Assembly: GCF_000013765.1 (NCBI RefSeq)
Contig: NC_007954.1
Span: forward strand, 1,860,001-1,924,000
Source of the DNA: Shewanella denitrificans OS217
GTDB taxonomy: Bacteria > Pseudomonadota > Gammaproteobacteria > Enterobacterales > Shewanellaceae
Length of the DNA: 64,000 bases
Direction of reading: 5' to 3'
Position 1 is the stretch's first letter. Every line of letters begins with the position of its first letter. The translations under genes and the position numbers were made by a program. Positions 62,640-64,000 of this stretch are shown one piece after another. Under the pieces are notes generated by a model, which did not search any database, was not told where the DNA came from, and saw only the letters and a program-made list of their open reading frames with translations.

Positions 62640-62789
62640 AGGGCGTCCTCGAAAAAGAGTCTGGATTGCAATGTGACATAATTATGGCCTAATAAACAAG
62701 TCTTTCATTAACGGGTGTTATTTGTTGGCTTTTGTTTGAACAGTCAATTTAGAAAAAGGCTTCATTTTGAAAAAGGTAAGCGGAGTAGC

Positions 62790-64000
62790 ATGAGTTTACA
62801 GATAAGTTTAGTCAATAATATTAGCCAAATAGGGTCCCAAGCATGGCACGCCTTGTTCGGCAGCGAACATCCCTTCACCCGTTATGAATATCTGCTTGCC
62901 TTAGAAAGTAGCGGCGCCTGCTCAGCACAAACAGGCTGGCAACCTAGACACTTGATTGTGATAGAAAAGGCTGCTGTTACAGAAAATCCCCACAGCGCCG
63001 CAGCCAAAACAGACAACATCCTTGCCTTGATGCCGCTTTATGAGAAACATCATTCCTATGGCGAATATGTTTTCGACTGGGCCTGGGCTGAAGCCTATGA
63101 GCGCCACGGGCTGGCCTATTATCCTAAACTGCTGTGCGCCGTGCCTTTTACCCCAGTGACAGGCACTCGGCTTGCCATGGACTCGCGCCTCGATGTTGGA
63201 CAGCAAGATGCTGTGTGGACGGCGGTGGTTGATTTTTTACAGCAGCAGATCATGACCCAAGGTTACTCTTCATGGCACTACCTATTTACCAATGCCACTC
63301 AGAGCGCGGTATTGGCGCAAGCTCACCTGACACCGCCTAGTCAGTCACAATCTAATCAAGCACAGCGCAACCAAACACAAGCACTCCAGCCACAGGCTAA
63401 CAGCCAGGCCTCAGCAATAAAGGGGCAACCCATAGCGCGGCTCGGGACTCAGTTTCATTGGTTTAATCGGGGATATCGCCAGTTTGATGATTTTCTGCAG
63501 GTGATGACCTCGCGAAAGCGCAAAAACATTCAAAAAGAGCGCGCCGCCATTAGCAAGTTCGAATTGTCATTTGAGTTTATCCATGGCGACAACATCACTT
63601 CTAGCCAATGGCGCAGTTTTAGCTTGTGTTACCAACAGACGTACTTAAAACGCTCTGGCCATACAGGTTACTTAAATAGTGAATTTTTTCAGGCAATTGG
63701 CACTTCCATGGCCGATGCCATTAGGTTACTTAGGGTGAGCGATAAGGCTGGGAAGGATATCGCCTACGCCCTGTATTTTGCCTCCGACAGCCGGCTTTAC
63801 GGCCGCTATTGGGGAGCATTTGAGGATATTCCAGGGCTGCATTTTGAGGCCTGTTATTACCAAGGGATCGAGTATGCCATTGCCCAAGGCTTAAGCTGCT
63901 TCGATGCGGGAGCCCAAGGGGAGCATAAAGTGCTACGCGGGTTTGAGCCCATAGAGACTCACTCTTTTCACGCCATAGCTCACGAAGGTTTTAAAGGCGC
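62790..64000 (+). CDS. FemAB/GNAT-like acyltransferase family protein, 3' end outside the window
   Basis: About 403 residues visible; the frame is still open at base 64000. The N-terminal half and C-terminal half both resemble the acetyltransferase fold of COG3146-type proteins (PF04339 or similar): HPFTRYEYLLALESSGA, PLYEKHHSYGEYVFDWAWAEAYERHGLAYYPKLLCAVPFTPVTG, and SRKRKNIQKERAAI, then GRYWGAFEDIPGLHFEACYYQGIEYAI. A Gln/Asn/Ser-rich segment (about residues 185-215) interrupts the domain. The substrate is unknown. Start ATG at 62790 with CGGAG upstream. Confidence 0.85.
   Translation, partial: MSLQISLVNNISQIGSQAWHALFGSEHPFTRYEYLLALESSGACSAQTGWQPRHLIVIEKAAVTENPHSAAAKTDNILALMPLYEKHHSYGEYVFDWAWAEAYERHGLAYYPKLLCAVPFTPVTGTRLAMDSRLDVGQQDAVWTAVVDFLQQQIMTQGYSSWHYLFTNATQSAVLAQAHLTPPSQSQSNQAQRNQTQALQPQANSQASAIKGQPIARLGTQFHWFNRGYRQFDDFLQVMTSRKRKNIQKERAAISKFELSFEFIHGDNITSSQWRSFSLCYQQTYLKRSGHTGYLNSEFFQAIGTSMADAIRLLRVSDKAGKDIAYALYFASDSRLYGRYWGAFEDIPGLHFEACYYQGIEYAIAQGLSCFDAGAQGEHKVLRGFEPIETHSFHAIAHEGFKG

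Noticed and set aside
1..64000. CRISPR array, prophage or defence island
   Set aside because: No regularly spaced direct repeats, phage structural genes or known defence signatures were seen.

Overview
The window reads as ordinary chromosomal backbone of a marine-type gammaproteobacterium. Protein similarity and gene content (a coiled-coil porin, DUF2066 and DUF2069 genes, RIO-type kinase, YcgL/YcgN, PrkA-YeaH-SpoVR, the local gene order) point to Shewanella or a close relative. This is inferred from family knowledge, not from a search. Coding density is high, and most core genes match their E. coli counterparts in length.

Layout: 1-4.7 kb holds a truncated porin gene and two methyl-accepting chemotaxis receptors, all on the minus strand. 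5.2-8.9 kb is pheS-pheT-ihfA. 9.0-11.4 kb has a lipid A acyltransferase, an MscS-type channel and a small conserved protein. 11.4-14.9 kb is the one clearly accessory patch: an AT-rich gene for a secreted repeat protein, a REP-like hairpin, a decayed and an intact REP-associated transposase, and a multi-stem repeat element. 15.0-22.6 kb is the complete histidine operon on the minus strand (hisG-D-C-B-H-A-F-IE), preceded by a HisL leader peptide with five consecutive His codons and an attenuator.

22.8-31.8 kb carries a YoaA/DinG helicase, tsaB, a small protein coupled to an M50-like protease, a periplasmic methyltransferase-like protein, an alpha/beta hydrolase, fadD and rnd. 31.8-39.0 kb carries minEDC, ycgL, an SLT_2 transglycosylase homologue lacking the expected catalytic Glu, ycgN, dsbB, nhaB and fadR. 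39.1-43.9 kb is the PrkA-YeaH-SpoVR stress operon. 44.2-45.4 kb is the sodB/grxD divergent pair. 45.4-54.9 kb is an expanded uraA-hda-yfgD-bepA-perM neighbourhood with an HExxH lipoprotein inserted.

55-64 kb holds fumC, a yqfB-like ASCH gene, an LRR-kinase fusion, a 5'-truncated uracil-DNA glycosylase-family gene, a RIO kinase, tRNA-Leu(UAA) followed by two decayed 3' copies, ggt, and the start of a FemAB/GNAT-like gene.

Functionally the genes cover translation (pheST, tRNA-Leu, tsaB), histidine synthesis with translational attenuation, fatty-acid activation and its regulator (fadD, fadR), division-site placement (minCDE), envelope maintenance (lipid A acylation, BepA, DsbB, transglycosylase homologue) and redox or iron homeostasis (sodB, grxD). 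No CRISPR array, prophage or obvious defence island is visible. The most unusual items are the tandem tRNA-Leu remnants, the transposase scar region, the transglycosylase homologue without its Glu, the LRR-kinase fusion and several RNA-structure candidates in leaders.
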